Source: an uncultured Cohaesibacter sp. (GTDB taxonomy: Bacteria > Pseudomonadota > Alphaproteobacteria > Rhizobiales > Cohaesibacteraceae). Taken from it: 64,000 nt of DNA. The DNA lies in the NCBI RefSeq assembly GCF_963682185.1, contig NZ_OY821667.1, forward strand, positions 4,663,501 to 4,727,500, read 5' to 3'. Below are positions 35,964 through 45,501 of the stretch, in pieces. The notes under the pieces were generated by a model. It was not told the DNA's origin and did no database searches. It was given only the letters and a program-made list of their open reading frames with translations. A program made the translations under genes and the position numbers. Each line of letters opens with the position of its first letter. Position 1 is the stretch's first letter.

Positions 35964-37451
35964 TCAAGAGAAGTCGCGGCACACATATTTGATTTCAGTG
36001 AATTCCTCGAGGCCCTGCCGAGCGCCTTCGCGCCCGAGGCCGGATTGCTTCATGCCGCCAAAGGGAATGGGCGCACCGGTGACCTTGGTGCGGTTGACGG
36101 CGACCATGCCATATTGCAGGGCGCGGGAAGCGGCATAGATCCGCTTGGCGTCGCCCGTATGCAGATAGGCGACAAGGCCATATTCGGTGTCATTGGCCAT
36201 TGCGATGACATCTTCATCGCTATCAAATGCAATGAGCGCGGCGACAGGCCCGAAGGTTTCTTCATGAGCAATCAACGCATCCCGCGGCACATCGCCCAAA
36301 ACGGTCGGCTCATAAAAGAGCGGTCCCAGCGAATGGCCCTTGCCACCGCAGAGCAGCTTGGCGCCTTTCCCGAGAGCATCTTCCACATGCTCTTTCTGCT
36401 TCTTCACCGCGTTGGTGTTCATCAGCGGGCCGATGTCGGGATCGTCTGAGCCCTTTCCAACGGTTAGGGCCTTGGTGGCTGCGGTGAATTTCTCGGCAAA
36501 TGCCTTATAGACGGAGCGCTCAATATAGAAACGGTTGGCGCCCAGACAATCCTGTCCGGAGGTTGCGAACTTGGCCGAGATGGCACAATCAACGGCGCGA
36601 TCAAGATCTGCATCAGCAAAGACGATGAAGGGCGCATGACCGCCAAGTTCCATCACCAGATGCTTGACCGTTTCCGCCGACTGCCGATAGAGAAGGCGTC
36701 CGATCTCCGTCGAACCGGTAAAGGACAAGGCACGCACGCGTGGGTCTTGGGTCCACGGCTCGACGATTTCTGCGGCATAGCCTGTCACAACGTTGAAAAC
36801 GCCCGCTGGCAGGCCGGCCCGTTCACCCAGCTCGGCAAGCGCCGTAGCCGAATAGGGAGTTTCCCGAGACGGATGCACAACACAGGTGCAGCCCACAGCC
36901 AGCGCGGCGGCTGCCTTGCGCGTGATCATGGCACACGGGAAGTTCCATGGTGTGATCAGCGCTACAACGCCGATGGCCTCGCGCCAGACCTCCACTTCGC
37001 CATCGGGTAGATGGGAGGTGACACCTTCGATGTTGGGGCGCTTGGCTTCTTCCGCATAGAATTCGACGAAGCTCGCCGCATAGTCGATTTCGCCACGGGC
37101 TTCCGAAATCGGTTTGCCCTGTTCCAGCGTCATCAGCAGCGCCAGATCTTCCTTGTTTTCAAGGATGAGATCAAACCATTTGCGCAGGATGGCCGCTCTT
37201 TCTTGAGGCAGCTTGGCTGCCCATGGGCCAAAGGAGGCCTGAGCCGCATCAACAGCTGCCCGGCTCTTGCTTGCGCCAAGAGCAGGCACCGTGCCTAACA
37301 ATGATCCATCCGCAGGATCATGCACGGCAATGGCCGGAGTTTCCCTCTGGGACACCCATTCGCCATTGATATAGGAAAATTCCTTGAACAGGCGCAGATC
37401 ATCCAGCTTCCCAAGGGCGTGAGATCTGTTTTTGGTCTGTGAGTCAAGCAT
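35964..37451 (-). CDS. doeC: Aspartate-semialdehyde dehydrogenase of ectoine degradation (SSADH-like)
   Basis: A 495-residue aldehyde dehydrogenase of the succinate-semialdehyde type (ssd in Ruegeria). It has the cofactor-site motif ITPWNFPCAMITRKAAAAL, FTGSTEIGRLLYRQSA, the general base in MELGGHAPFIVF and the nucleophile Cys in TSGQDCLGANRFYIE. It ends EFTEIKYVCRDFS. In the pathway it oxidises aspartate semialdehyde to L-aspartate. The ATG at 37451 is preceded by GGGGAG; the frame remains open 34 codons upstream without family similarity. It sits between doeB and doeD. Confidence 0.9.
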   Translation of the reverse strand: MLDSQTKNRSHALGKLDDLRLFKEFSYINGEWVSQRETPAIAVHDPADGSLLGTVPALGASKSRAAVDAAQASFGPWAAKLPQERAAILRKWFDLILENKEDLALLMTLEQGKPISEARGEIDYAASFVEFYAEEAKRPNIEGVTSHLPDGEVEVWREAIGVVALITPWNFPCAMITRKAAAALAVGCTCVVHPSRETPYSATALAELGERAGLPAGVFNVVTGYAAEIVEPWTQDPRVRALSFTGSTEIGRLLYRQSAETVKHLVMELGGHAPFIVFADADLDRAVDCAISAKFATSGQDCLGANRFYIERSVYKAFAEKFTAATKALTVGKGSDDPDIGPLMNTNAVKKQKEHVEDALGKGAKLLCGGKGHSLGPLFYEPTVLGDVPRDALIAHEETFGPVAALIAFDSDEDVIAMANDTEYGLVAYLHTGDAKRIYAASRALQYGMVAVNRTKVTGAPIPFGGMKQSGLGREGARQGLEEFTEIKYVCRDFS

Positions 37452-37596
37452 CTTCGCATCTCCCCTCGTTTTGCCCGATAGTGGGCCATGAGGAGGCGAA
37501 TGTGCCTCCAAAGATGGTTGCAATTTCAGAGCAAAAATCTGCCCGGACCCCATCGGGCAGAGGATTCATCTTCTGCCCGTTTGGTGAGGGCTCTCC

Positions 37597-38772
37597 CTAG
37601 TCGCTGTCGAGGCTTTCCAGATGATCCGAGACGTCGCTCAAAAAGGAAAGACAGCGTGATATTTCAGAGACTTCGATATATTCATCGGGCTTGTGAGCCT
37701 GATTGATCGAGCCGGGGCCGAATACCACGGTCGAGATGCCGACGCGCTCGAAATGCCCTGCATCGGTGCCGAATGAGACCACTTCACTGTTATTGATGCC
37801 GGTGATCCGGCGTACGAATTGCACAGCAGCAGAGGATTCATCTGCCCAGAGCGGCGGAACGTCGGCTTCGATGATGGTTCGGATCTCTGCCTCGGGGTAG
37901 CTTTGCCACATCAGTGGAAGCAATTCGTCATCACAGAAATATTGCAGCTCGGCCAGAATGGCCCGTCCGTCATCGGAAGGAATAGGGCGCAATTCCCAGT
38001 CAATCGAGCAGCTGTTGGCGGTGATGTTGCGGGCAACGCCGCCGTTGATCGTGCCAATATTGAACGTGGTATAAGGAGGCTCGAAGGGCGTTTGCAGATC
38101 CGGGTTGATCGAGCAGCGATCGGCAATCTCGATGATCTTGCCGATATAGCGCGCAGCAAATTCGATGGCATTCATGCCTTTGCGCGGATCAGAGGCGTGG
38201 GCGGAAAGACCGATGAGGTCGGTATGCATTTCATAGCCCGCCTTGTGGCCATTGACCAGGTTCATCAAGGTTGGCTCACCAACAATGGCAACGGAGGGTT
38301 TGGGGCCTCGCGCAATGATATCCCGCGCCAATATGGGAGCGCCGAAGCCGCCGATTTCTTCGTCATAGCAACAGGAAAACAGGATCGGCCGCTTGAGGTC
38401 TGCTGCCTTGAAATGAGGAACCATCGCCAAAGCACAGGCCAGAAATCCCTTCATGTCGACCGCACCGCGACCAAAAAGCTTGCCGTCTTTTTCCAACAGG
38501 TCAAACGGGTCGTGTGTCCATGGCTGCCCTCGTGCCGGAACGACATCCGTATGTCCGTTGAGCACGATGCCGCCTTCCACATCTGGCCCGATGGAAGCAA
38601 ACAGGTTGGCTCGGTTGCCCGTCTCATCATAAGACAGCTTGGCCTCCACGCCATGGCTGGCCAGATAGCTCGTGATATAGTCAATCATATCAAGATTGGA
38701 TTGCCCCGAGAGGCTTTCGAAAGCCACCAGTTGCGCCAGTATTTCTTTGGTCTTTTCAAGCAGCTGCTGCAT
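37597..38772 (-). CDS. doeB: N-alpha-acetyl-L-2,4-diaminobutyrate deacetylase
   Basis: A 391-residue ArgE/M20-family amidohydrolase. Metal-binding residues are visible in LNGHTDVVPARG (His, Asp), RGAVDMKGFLAC (Asp) and CYDEEIGGFGA (Glu-Glu). The C-terminal His lies in SFGTDAGHFERVG or GPGSINQAHKPDEYIEV. In ectoine catabolism DoeB (EutE) removes acetate from N-alpha-acetyl-diaminobutyrate. The start at 38772 has an excellent GGAGGTAGGT site; an in-frame ATG at 38826 would add 18 unrelated residues. It lies 92 bases after doeA. Confidence 0.9.
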   Translation of the reverse strand: MQQLLEKTKEILAQLVAFESLSGQSNLDMIDYITSYLASHGVEAKLSYDETGNRANLFASIGPDVEGGIVLNGHTDVVPARGQPWTHDPFDLLEKDGKLFGRGAVDMKGFLACALAMVPHFKAADLKRPILFSCCYDEEIGGFGAPILARDIIARGPKPSVAIVGEPTLMNLVNGHKAGYEMHTDLIGLSAHASDPRKGMNAIEFAARYIGKIIEIADRCSINPDLQTPFEPPYTTFNIGTINGGVARNITANSCSIDWELRPIPSDDGRAILAELQYFCDDELLPLMWQSYPEAEIRTIIEADVPPLWADESSAAVQFVRRITGINNSEVVSFGTDAGHFERVGISTVVFGPGSINQAHKPDEYIEVSEISRCLSFLSDVSDHLESLDSD

Positions 38773-38864
38773 ACCTACCTCCAGGCTGAATGGAGGTCGG
38801 GCCACTCTCGTTCTTGCTTGCCACAAGCAAAAATTTGAGGGTGGCCCGACACGCTTGTCTTTCC

Positions 38865-40058
38865 CTAGTCGACGATGACCAGTTCACGCGGTACGTTGGC
38901 CAGACATTCCGGCCCGTTGGTGCCAATGGCGATGCTTTCGGTGATCTCCAGACCCCATCCGTCCTGCCACAGTCCGGTCATGAAGTGGAAGGTCATGCCT
39001 TCTTCCAGAACCGTTTTGTCACCGGCTCTCAGACTCATGGTGTGTTCGCCCCAATCCGGCGGATAGGCCAAACCGATCGGATAGCCGGTCCGGTTGTCCT
39101 TGACGATGCCGTATTTCTTCAACACCCCAAAGAAGGCATTGGCGATGTCTTCGCAGACATTGCCCACCTTGGCCATTTCAAGTCCGGCTTCCATCCCTTC
39201 CAGAACGGCTTTCTCAGCATCAAGAAACTGCTGGGTTGGCTTGCCCATGAAGACCGTACGGGACAGCGGGCAATGATAGCGATGATAGCTACCGGCCACC
39301 TCAAAGAAGGTGCCTTCGCCAAGCTTGAAGGGGCGGTCATCCCATGTGAGGTGCGGGGCCGAGGCATCCGCTCCCGATGGCAGAAGCGGAACGATGGCAG
39401 CATAGTCGCCCCCGATGCCTTCAACGCCGCGCAAGGATGCGTCATAGATCTCGGCAACCAGCTCGTTCTTGGGAAGGCCGGGACGGGCATGCTCCCGAAT
39501 GCGGGCATGCATGGCTTCGACGATCCGGCCAGCAGTTCGCATCATCTCCAGCTCAGGTGCTGACTTGGCCGCGCGTTGCCAATGGACAAGCACATTGCAG
39601 TCCACGAAGTTGGCGTTGGGCATATGCTTGAGTAGGGAACAATAGGCTGCGGCAGAGAAATAATAGTTATCCATCTCCAGGCCAATGCTGGCCGAGGAAA
39701 AGCCCTTGTCGATCAGAATGGCCGAGAGCAGATCCATAGGATGGCGCTCGGTGGATTGCACATAATGATCCGGATAGCTCAGGATATTCTCGTGATCCAG
39801 ATAACAGGTCACTTTTGCGCCGTTGGCATCCTGCGTGCGGCCATACCAGATCGGCTGGCCTTCCATCGTCACGATGACGCACTGATGCACATAGAATGAC
39901 CAGCCGTCATAGCCTGTCAGCCACGCCATGTTGGCCGGTTCGGTGCAGATAAGGACGTCAACGCCTTTCATTTGCATGGCCTTGCGTGTCTTGGCCAACC
40001 GCCGGTCATATTCTTCCTGAGTGAAGAATAGTCTTGGCTTCACATGTTCCATTGTCAT
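38865..40058 (-). CDS. doeA: Ectoine hydrolase (M24/creatinase-like)
   Basis: A 397-residue pita-bread-fold protein of the M24 family. Its similarity to DoeA/EutD is seen in RLFFTQEEYDRRLAKTRKAM, ICTEPANMAWLTGYDGWSFY, SIGLEMDNYYFSAAAY and GTFFEVAGSYHRYHCPLSRT, and at the end WGLEITESIAIG. DoeA opens the ectoine ring to N-alpha-acetyl-L-2,4-diaminobutyrate. The canonical metal-ligand set of M24 aminopeptidases is only partly kept, as in DoeA proteins generally. AAGGA precedes the ATG at 40058. It follows eutC after 52 bases. Confidence 0.93.
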   Translation of the reverse strand: MTMEHVKPRLFFTQEEYDRRLAKTRKAMQMKGVDVLICTEPANMAWLTGYDGWSFYVHQCVIVTMEGQPIWYGRTQDANGAKVTCYLDHENILSYPDHYVQSTERHPMDLLSAILIDKGFSSASIGLEMDNYYFSAAAYCSLLKHMPNANFVDCNVLVHWQRAAKSAPELEMMRTAGRIVEAMHARIREHARPGLPKNELVAEIYDASLRGVEGIGGDYAAIVPLLPSGADASAPHLTWDDRPFKLGEGTFFEVAGSYHRYHCPLSRTVFMGKPTQQFLDAEKAVLEGMEAGLEMAKVGNVCEDIANAFFGVLKKYGIVKDNRTGYPIGLAYPPDWGEHTMSLRAGDKTVLEEGMTFHFMTGLWQDGWGLEITESIAIGTNGPECLANVPRELVIVD

Positions 40059-40110
40059 GCTCGGTTCCTTCTTGTCTTGAATGTTTCGTAATCACGAATT
40101 CCTGTTGGAT

Positions 40111-41094
40111 TTAAAATTCGGCTCCGGCCTTTAGCGCCATGGCGCGTTGGCGGGCGAGCGTCGCAATCGCGGTGTCCTGTACGCCCATGCCTGTGAGGTC
40201 ACATACGGTGATATCCGCCTCTGTTTCCCTGCCCGGACGCGCGCCGGCAACGATGGTGCCCAGCTCGGGGAATTGCGTCTCTTCGGTGACAACAGACGCT
40301 GCGATCGCCGAGCGCAATTCGCCCAGCTTGCGTGTCTGTGTCAGACGATCGGCGACATAGAGATTGGCCTTGCCGATGATGGCTGGCTCGATTTCATTCT
40401 TGTAATCGGCGTCCGACCCCATGGCGGTGACATGTTGGCCCGGCTCCAGCCAGTCGGCCATCAGAATGGGCTTTTGCGATGGTGTCGTGGTCACCAGAAT
40501 GTCCGCACCCTTGGCGGCCTCTTGCCCGTTTTCGAAGGCTTTTATGTCGATGCCGAGCTTCTCGCCAAGTTCGGTGGCCGTCGCCTTCGCCTTGTCTGGC
40601 GAACGTCCCCAGATGCGGGCGGAGGTAATAGGTCGGACAAGGCACAGGGCTTCCAGCTGCAAACGCGCCTGAAGGCCCGTACCATAAATCGTAGCCACCT
40701 TGGAATCGGCCCGCGACAGAGCCTTGGCAGCAACAGCGCCAGCGGCAGCGGTGCGCAGGTCGGTCAAATAGCCATTGTCCAATAGCACCGCTTCCACGAT
40801 GCCGGTCTGGGCGGAAAACAAAACCATCAGACCGTTAAGGCTGGGCAGGCCGAGCTTGGGATTGTCAAAAAAGCCCGGGCTGATCTTGATGGCAAAGCTA
40901 TCCAGACCGGGAACATAGGCGGTTTTGACATCCACTTCGCCGTTAAAGTCCGGAATTTCCATCGACAGGATCGGCGGCATGACGACCTGCTTTGTTGCAA
41001 GGCTCTCGATTGCCTCTTCGATGCAAGAGACACTCTCGGCGTCCAGTGTGACCGCCTGGCGTAAATCCTGTTCGGACAGAATGAGAATGGACAT
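40111..41094 (-). CDS. eutC: Ornithine cyclodeaminase/mu-crystallin family protein EutC
   Basis: A 327-residue NAD(P)-binding protein of the ornithine cyclodeaminase family. Typical stretches are ILSEQDLRQAVTLDAESVSC, DVKTAYVPGLDSFAIKISPG, KVATIYGTGLQARLQLEAL (Rossmann loop GTGLQA) and PGQHVTAMGSDADYKNEIEP. In hydroxyectoine catabolism EutC is thought to act with EutA and EutB in converting hydroxyectoine towards ectoine or its acetylated intermediate. AAGGAGG lies six bases before the ATG, and eutB ends ten bases upstream. Confidence 0.92.
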   Translation of the reverse strand: MSILILSEQDLRQAVTLDAESVSCIEEAIESLATKQVVMPPILSMEIPDFNGEVDVKTAYVPGLDSFAIKISPGFFDNPKLGLPSLNGLMVLFSAQTGIVEAVLLDNGYLTDLRTAAAGAVAAKALSRADSKVATIYGTGLQARLQLEALCLVRPITSARIWGRSPDKAKATATELGEKLGIDIKAFENGQEAAKGADILVTTTPSQKPILMADWLEPGQHVTAMGSDADYKNEIEPAIIGKANLYVADRLTQTRKLGELRSAIAASVVTEETQFPELGTIVAGARPGRETEADITVCDLTGMGVQDTAIATLARQRAMALKAGAEF

Positions 41095-41104
41095 CGGTGC
41101 CTCC

Positions 41105-42124
41105 TTAAAGCGTAACCATTTCGCCGGAAATCAGCTTGTGATGCATGGACATGTCTATGTTGCGACCCGACAGGATGGCCACGCAGCGCCCCGGGGCCTC
41201 GATCTTGCCGGTAAGCAAGGCCGAGATCCCGACAGCGCCAGCCCCCTCTAAAATTTCTTCTTCCTGCCAATAGGCATGACGTACGCCTTCGGCGATCTCT
41301 TCCTCGCTCAGCAGGATCACCTCGTCGACGAGGGCTTTTGTCATCGCAAAAGTGTAGCGGTTCTCAAGACCAATGCCGCCGCCAAGGGAATCCGCCAGTG
41401 TCGGCAATTCTTCCACCTGCACCGGTTTGCCCGCCTCAAGGCTGGCATGCATTGCAGCACCCCGCTGCATGGAAATGCCGATAATGCGTGTCTTGGGGGA
41501 GATGCCCTTGATCGCGGCAGCCACACCAGAAATCAGCCCGCCGCCGGAAAGCTGCACCAGCACGGTGTCGATATCGGCAAGGTCCTGCAAGATCTCCAAG
41601 CCAAGCGTGCCCTGACCGGCGATGACATCGGCATGATCAAAGGGGGGAATGGTCGCCATGCCGTCTTCGGCCACCATGCGATCGACTGCCTGCTGCGCTT
41701 CATCCTGCGAGCGTCCGTGAATGACCACTTCAGCCCCCAAAGCAGCGATGCCGTCGCGCTTGTTTTGCGGTACCAACTCGGACATGGCGATAACGCATCG
41801 CACTCCGGCATTGCGGGCCGCAAAGGCAAGCCCACGCCCATGGTTGCCAGTCGATACTGCAGCGATGCCTTTTGCTTTCTGCTCATCGGTCAGCGAAAGC
41901 ACGGCATTGGTAGCGCCCCGCAGCTTGAAGCTGCCAGTATGCTGGCGATGCTCCATCTTGAGATGAATGTCGCCGCCGGTCTTCTCGGAAAGGGTTTGCG
42001 AATGGCGCATGGGCGTTTGCACTACATGCGGTGCTATGCGTCTTTGCGCTTGAAGAATGTCGGAGAGGGATATGGGAAGCGATTGAAAGGTGTCGGGCGA
42101 GGGGACTTGGTGCGGGCGGGTCAT
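41105..42124 (-). CDS. eutB: Hydroxyectoine utilisation dehydratase EutB (threonine dehydratase-like)
   Basis: A 339-residue fold-type II PLP enzyme. The PLP lysine is Lys67 in HTGSFKLRGATNAV; the glycine-rich phosphate loop is SGGGLISGVAAAI, and STGNHGRGLAFAAR is the asparagine-loop segment. EutB is proposed to remove water from 5-hydroxyectoine or its ring-opened derivative. It is part of the eutABC block, with eutA 36 bases upstream and eutC 10 bases downstream. A biosynthetic threonine deaminase is less likely given this context. Confidence 0.92.
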   Translation of the reverse strand: MTRPHQVPSPDTFQSLPISLSDILQAQRRIAPHVVQTPMRHSQTLSEKTGGDIHLKMEHRQHTGSFKLRGATNAVLSLTDEQKAKGIAAVSTGNHGRGLAFAARNAGVRCVIAMSELVPQNKRDGIAALGAEVVIHGRSQDEAQQAVDRMVAEDGMATIPPFDHADVIAGQGTLGLEILQDLADIDTVLVQLSGGGLISGVAAAIKGISPKTRIIGISMQRGAAMHASLEAGKPVQVEELPTLADSLGGGIGLENRYTFAMTKALVDEVILLSEEEIAEGVRHAYWQEEEILEGAGAVGISALLTGKIEAPGRCVAILSGRNIDMSMHHKLISGEMVTL

Positions 42125-42160
42125 GGCAGGCCTCGAAAGAGTGGCGTGAATGAACCCCTG

Positions 42161-42925
42161 TCAGGCGGCTTCAGGCAGGGTGTGAAACAGCTGGCAGCTG
42201 TTGCGAACGGGTTGGGGCAGGCCAAGAAGACGCAGGATGTACCAGATGGCCGCCTGATTGCTGGTGATGACCGGTTTGCCAAGACGCTTCTCAAGCTCGG
42301 GCACCACTTCCAGCGCACGCAGTGCCGTGCAGGAAATGAACAGGGCATCCGCCGAGGGGTGATCGGCCTCAACAGCGGCCTGAATGAGACTGCGGGCATC
42401 GAGCGCCGCCATGATGCGGTCATCCTCTATGCCAAGGCAGGAATGCTTGGCGACAGAAATGCCCCGCTCTGTAAAATAAGGCTCCAGCGGCGCGCTGGTT
42501 TCGGGCAGATAGGGCGTCAAGATGGCCAGAGAGCCAATACGTAGCTGGTGACAGGCTGCAAGGGCTGCTGATGTGGGCGTTACCACGCTTGCGGTCGGTT
42601 TGGCCTTGTTAATCTCGCTCGCTACCACATCGTCGCCAATGACAAAGGAGGCTGAGGTGCAGCCATAATAGACAACATCAAGATCCGCCTCTGGCAAAAT
42701 CTGCTCGGCCCGTTCCCCCAGAAGGGGAACCATTTTGCGCAGATTTTCTGGCGTGGTGGGATTGGCATAGGTGACCCGATTGGCATAGACCCCGACCAGA
42801 TCGTGCGGCATGTGCCGCGCAAATTCCAGCTCGGTCGTATGGTCCGTTTCCAACAGCAGCAGGCCCACCCGACAGGGAACGGTCTTGTTGCGCAGGGATA
42901 AGGTCAGATTGAGTTGGGTCACCAT
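42161..42925 (-). CDS. eutA: Asp/Glu racemase-like protein EutA (maleate isomerase family)
   Basis: A 254-residue member of the Asp/Glu racemase and arylmalonate decarboxylase superfamily. Two active-site cysteines are visible: Cys89 in VVYYGCTSASFVIG and Cys199 in LFISCTALRALEV. The motif VTPTSAALAACHQL is also characteristic. EutA acts early in hydroxyectoine breakdown, probably on stereochemistry. The ATG at 42925 was chosen because family similarity starts with VTQLNLTLS; a TTG 13 codons upstream lacks a ribosome site. A weak purine-rich site precedes the chosen ATG. Confidence 0.9.
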   Translation of the reverse strand: MVTQLNLTLSLRNKTVPCRVGLLLLETDHTTELEFARHMPHDLVGVYANRVTYANPTTPENLRKMVPLLGERAEQILPEADLDVVYYGCTSASFVIGDDVVASEINKAKPTASVVTPTSAALAACHQLRIGSLAILTPYLPETSAPLEPYFTERGISVAKHSCLGIEDDRIMAALDARSLIQAAVEADHPSADALFISCTALRALEVVPELEKRLGKPVITSNQAAIWYILRLLGLPQPVRNSCQLFHTLPEAA

Positions 42926-42980
42926 GGCCTGTTCTTCTTTTCTGTTCTTGTTTCTTTTCACCAAAGCAAAGAGCGGGCGT

Positions 42981-43427
42981 TTAACGCACGATCATCACGG
43001 GACAATGGGCAAGGCTTGTCACCTTGTGTGACACACTGCCCAGAAGCAGGGCTTCCAGGTCGCCATAGCCACGCCCGCCCATGACAATCAGGTCGCCCTG
43101 ATGCTCGGAGGCAAAGCGCATGATGGTGCGCGCCGTTGGACCTTGCATGACATGGGCGGTGACGTTACGCCCGCCCATCTCGAAGGCTCTGTTCTTGGCT
43201 TCCTGCACAACCTCACGGGCATGCTGGGACAAGGCCTTGTCTATGACATCGGGGGTGGAGGGGCGCACCATGGAAACCGAAGCCTCCCGCGCCCCCTGAT
43301 GGCGATAGACACAGATGATCTTGAGCACGCATTCTAGCCCGCACAATTTCTGAAGTTCGACTGCTTTTTCCAGTGCATTCAGAGAACAGGGTGAGCCGTC
43401 TATCGGCACGATTATCCTTTCAAACAT
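42981..43427 (-). CDS. Universal stress protein of the ectoine TRAP locus (TeaD-like)
   Basis: A 148-residue UspA protein with MFERIIVPIDGSPCSLNAL at the start and the ATP-binding pattern GGRGYGDLEALLLGSVS, which satisfies G-2x-G-9x-G-S, near the C terminus. It ends HCPVMIVR. It lies 17 bases after the TRAP large permease gene. In Halomonas the homologous TeaD binds ATP and regulates the TeaABC ectoine TRAP transporter, so a similar role is likely. Confidence 0.92.
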   Translation of the reverse strand: MFERIIVPIDGSPCSLNALEKAVELQKLCGLECVLKIICVYRHQGAREASVSMVRPSTPDVIDKALSQHAREVVQEAKNRAFEMGGRNVTAHVMQGPTARTIMRFASEHQGDLIVMGGRGYGDLEALLLGSVSHKVTSLAHCPVMIVR

Positions 43428-43444
43428 TCGCCATCTCCTCCCAT

Positions 43445-44728
43445 TTAGCGAAACGCGATATCACGCAGGAACAATGCAATCTGCGGGAACATGATCAGCA
43501 GCGCTGACACCATGATCAACATGAAGATGAATGGTGGGGTTCCCTTGATAACATCGAAATAAGGGCGTCGGAAAATTGCCATCGCTGTAAAAATATCACA
43601 CCCGAAGGGCGGCGTCGCTGAGCCAATAGCCACCTGCAGGGTAATGATGGTTCCCACCAGAACCGGATCCAGTCCGACAGATTTGATGACCGGAGCAAAG
43701 ATCGGCACCAAGATCAAAATAACCACAATCGGATCCACAAACATGCAGCCAATGAAGAAGGACAGGGAAATGACAATCAGAACCCCGATCGCTCCCATTT
43801 CCGAAATGCCGATGGCCGCCAGAATATGCTGAGGGATCTGGGCGAAGGAAATGACCCATGAGAAGGCAGCCCCTGCGGCAACCAGAATGAAGACAACCGC
43901 CGTGATCAGGCCCGTCGACTTGGAGATATCGTAAAGATCTCCAAAGTTGAGAGACCGGAAGACGATCATTTCCAGTACCACCGCATAAAAGACGCAGACC
44001 GCAGCGGCCTCGGTGGGCGAGAAGATGCCACCATAGATGCCACCAACGATGATAACCGGGAAGCCAAGAGGCCAGATTGCCCCCAAAACCGCTTCAAAGC
44101 GCTCTTTCCAGCTCGCTTTCGGTTCGGTAGGGACGTCATTCACATAGGCATAGATGATGCTGTAGATCGAAAAGAGCGACAGGATCAACAGACCCGGACC
44201 GATGCCCGCGATGAACAGCTCGGCAATGGAGGTGTTGGACACAACGCCATAAATGATCATGCCGATGGATGGCGGAATGAGAAAGGCGATGTCGCTTGAG
44301 TTGACGATCAGGGCCAGCACAAAGGAATCCTCGTAACCTGCCTTGAGCATGCGTGGGCGCAAGGGCGAGCCAACGGCAACCACAGTTGCCTGCGTCGAGC
44401 CAGAAACGGCACCGAACAATGTACAGGCTGCAGCTGTGGTCACGGCCAGACCGCCTTTGATGTGGCCGACAAATTTCATCACCATGTCAATAAGGCGACC
44501 GGCAGACTGACCTCTTGTCATGATATCTGCGGCCAGAATGAACATGGGCACCGCAATCAGTGAGGCTGGCCGTATGCCCGCCATGAACTGCTGAACCATG
44601 AAATCCATTTTGCCGAAGCCGCCAAACATGGAATAGAAACCGATGGAGGCGCCAGCCATAAGCGGCACCATCATGGGGAACCCGATCAGCAGCAACGCCA
44701 CCATGACGAGGAACATCGTAATAGCCAT
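43445..44728 (-). CDS. uehC: TRAP transporter large permease for (hydroxy)ectoine
   Basis: A 427-residue DctM-type subunit with about twelve transmembrane segments. Family motifs include LLIGFPMMVPLMAGASIGFY, AACTLFGAVSGSTQATVVAV, IPPSIGMIIYGVVSNTSIAEL, and IFSPTEAAAVCVFYAVVLE. It forms the ion-coupled translocation unit with the small subunit UehB; gene order and surrounding catabolic genes identify the substrate as ectoine and hydroxyectoine. It follows uehB by nine bases. Confidence 0.93.
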   Translation of the reverse strand: MAITMFLVMVALLLIGFPMMVPLMAGASIGFYSMFGGFGKMDFMVQQFMAGIRPASLIAVPMFILAADIMTRGQSAGRLIDMVMKFVGHIKGGLAVTTAAACTLFGAVSGSTQATVVAVGSPLRPRMLKAGYEDSFVLALIVNSSDIAFLIPPSIGMIIYGVVSNTSIAELFIAGIGPGLLILSLFSIYSIIYAYVNDVPTEPKASWKERFEAVLGAIWPLGFPVIIVGGIYGGIFSPTEAAAVCVFYAVVLEMIVFRSLNFGDLYDISKSTGLITAVVFILVAAGAAFSWVISFAQIPQHILAAIGISEMGAIGVLIVISLSFFIGCMFVDPIVVILILVPIFAPVIKSVGLDPVLVGTIITLQVAIGSATPPFGCDIFTAMAIFRRPYFDVIKGTPPFIFMLIMVSALLIMFPQIALFLRDIAFR

Positions 44729-44737
44729 GATACGCTC

Positions 44738-45307
44738 CTAAACCTCGTATTCGTCTTCGGAATATCCCTCAAGCACCTGGCTGGAAAGATAGATATCCTT
44801 GGACGTGATGTTGCGAATAGCAGTCAGAATATATTGCAGCCCGGTCAAAAACAGGCCGACCGGCACCCACAGATAGATCCAATAGACAGGGATCTGCAAA
44901 GCCGGCAGAACACGGCCGGATTTGGCGACCGTGAGAATGTAGGAGTAGGAAAAATAGGCCAGCGCGAGCATGATCACCGCTGTGCAGATCGCTATGATAA
45001 TCATGAGCACCTTGCGTGCAGGAGACATCAGCTTGTCAAAAATTGCTGACATGCGAATATGGCGTCCCTGTCTGGCAGCATAGGAGATGCCAGAGAAGGT
45101 GATCAGAACGATCAGAAAACGGTTCAATTCTTCAGAGAAGAAAATACTGTTCTGAAAAACAAAACGACCGATAACGTTGGCGACGGTATTGGTCGCCATG
45201 AGAATGACCCCAAGGGCCAGCATCATTGACTCGATCTTGGCGATCGATATGTCAATCAGCCCCAGCACGCCCGGCAGGGTCGTGTCCGAATGATTGTCCA
45301 TGGACAT
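44738..45307 (-). CDS. uehB: TRAP transporter small permease for (hydroxy)ectoine
   Basis: A 189-residue DctQ-type protein with four transmembrane helices. SEELNRFLIVLITFSGISYA carries the typical small-subunit signature around the second helix, followed by ARQGRHIRMSAIFDKL. The ATG at 45307 was chosen because GGGAG lies seven bases upstream and the protein then has family length; the frame remains open for 29 more codons upstream. It is separated from uehA by about 190 bases holding a strong hairpin. Confidence 0.9.
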   Translation of the reverse strand: MSMDNHSDTTLPGVLGLIDISIAKIESMMLALGVILMATNTVANVIGRFVFQNSIFFSEELNRFLIVLITFSGISYAARQGRHIRMSAIFDKLMSPARKVLMIIIAICTAVIMLALAYFSYSYILTVAKSGRVLPALQIPVYWIYLWVPVGLFLTGLQYILTAIRNITSKDIYLSSQVLEGYSEDEYEV

Positions 45308-45450
45308 GGCAAGCTCCCAACTGAAGCAAAAACCAAGGAAAAGAAGCGGATAGCGAAAGCCCGCTTCCAGCATGGTCAGGGCACCAGCACTCATGGCCCT
45401 GTTCTATCGGGCATAAGAGGGAGGTTGATACCTTGACTGGAAATCCTGCT

Positions 45451-45490
45451 CCGGTAGCGGAAAGACGCCCAAGGCATTTCCCGCTACCGG
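45451..45490 (-). repeat. Intercistronic stem-loop between uehA and uehB
   Basis: A perfect ten-base stem, CCGGTAGCGG (45451-45460) and CCGCTACCGG (45481-45490), lies 12 bases after the uehA stop on the minus strand. Three more A-T pairs can form inside it. No T run follows, so it more likely stabilises the uehA message or causes partial termination, giving more binding protein than permease. Confidence 0.65.
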
Positions 45491-45501
45491 TTGGCTTTTG
45501 A

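Noticed and set aside
41276-42544. Plus-strand frame (422 codons) opposite eutB and eutA
   Set aside because: Antisense to two clear ectoine genes and spans their junction, with no recognisable domain.
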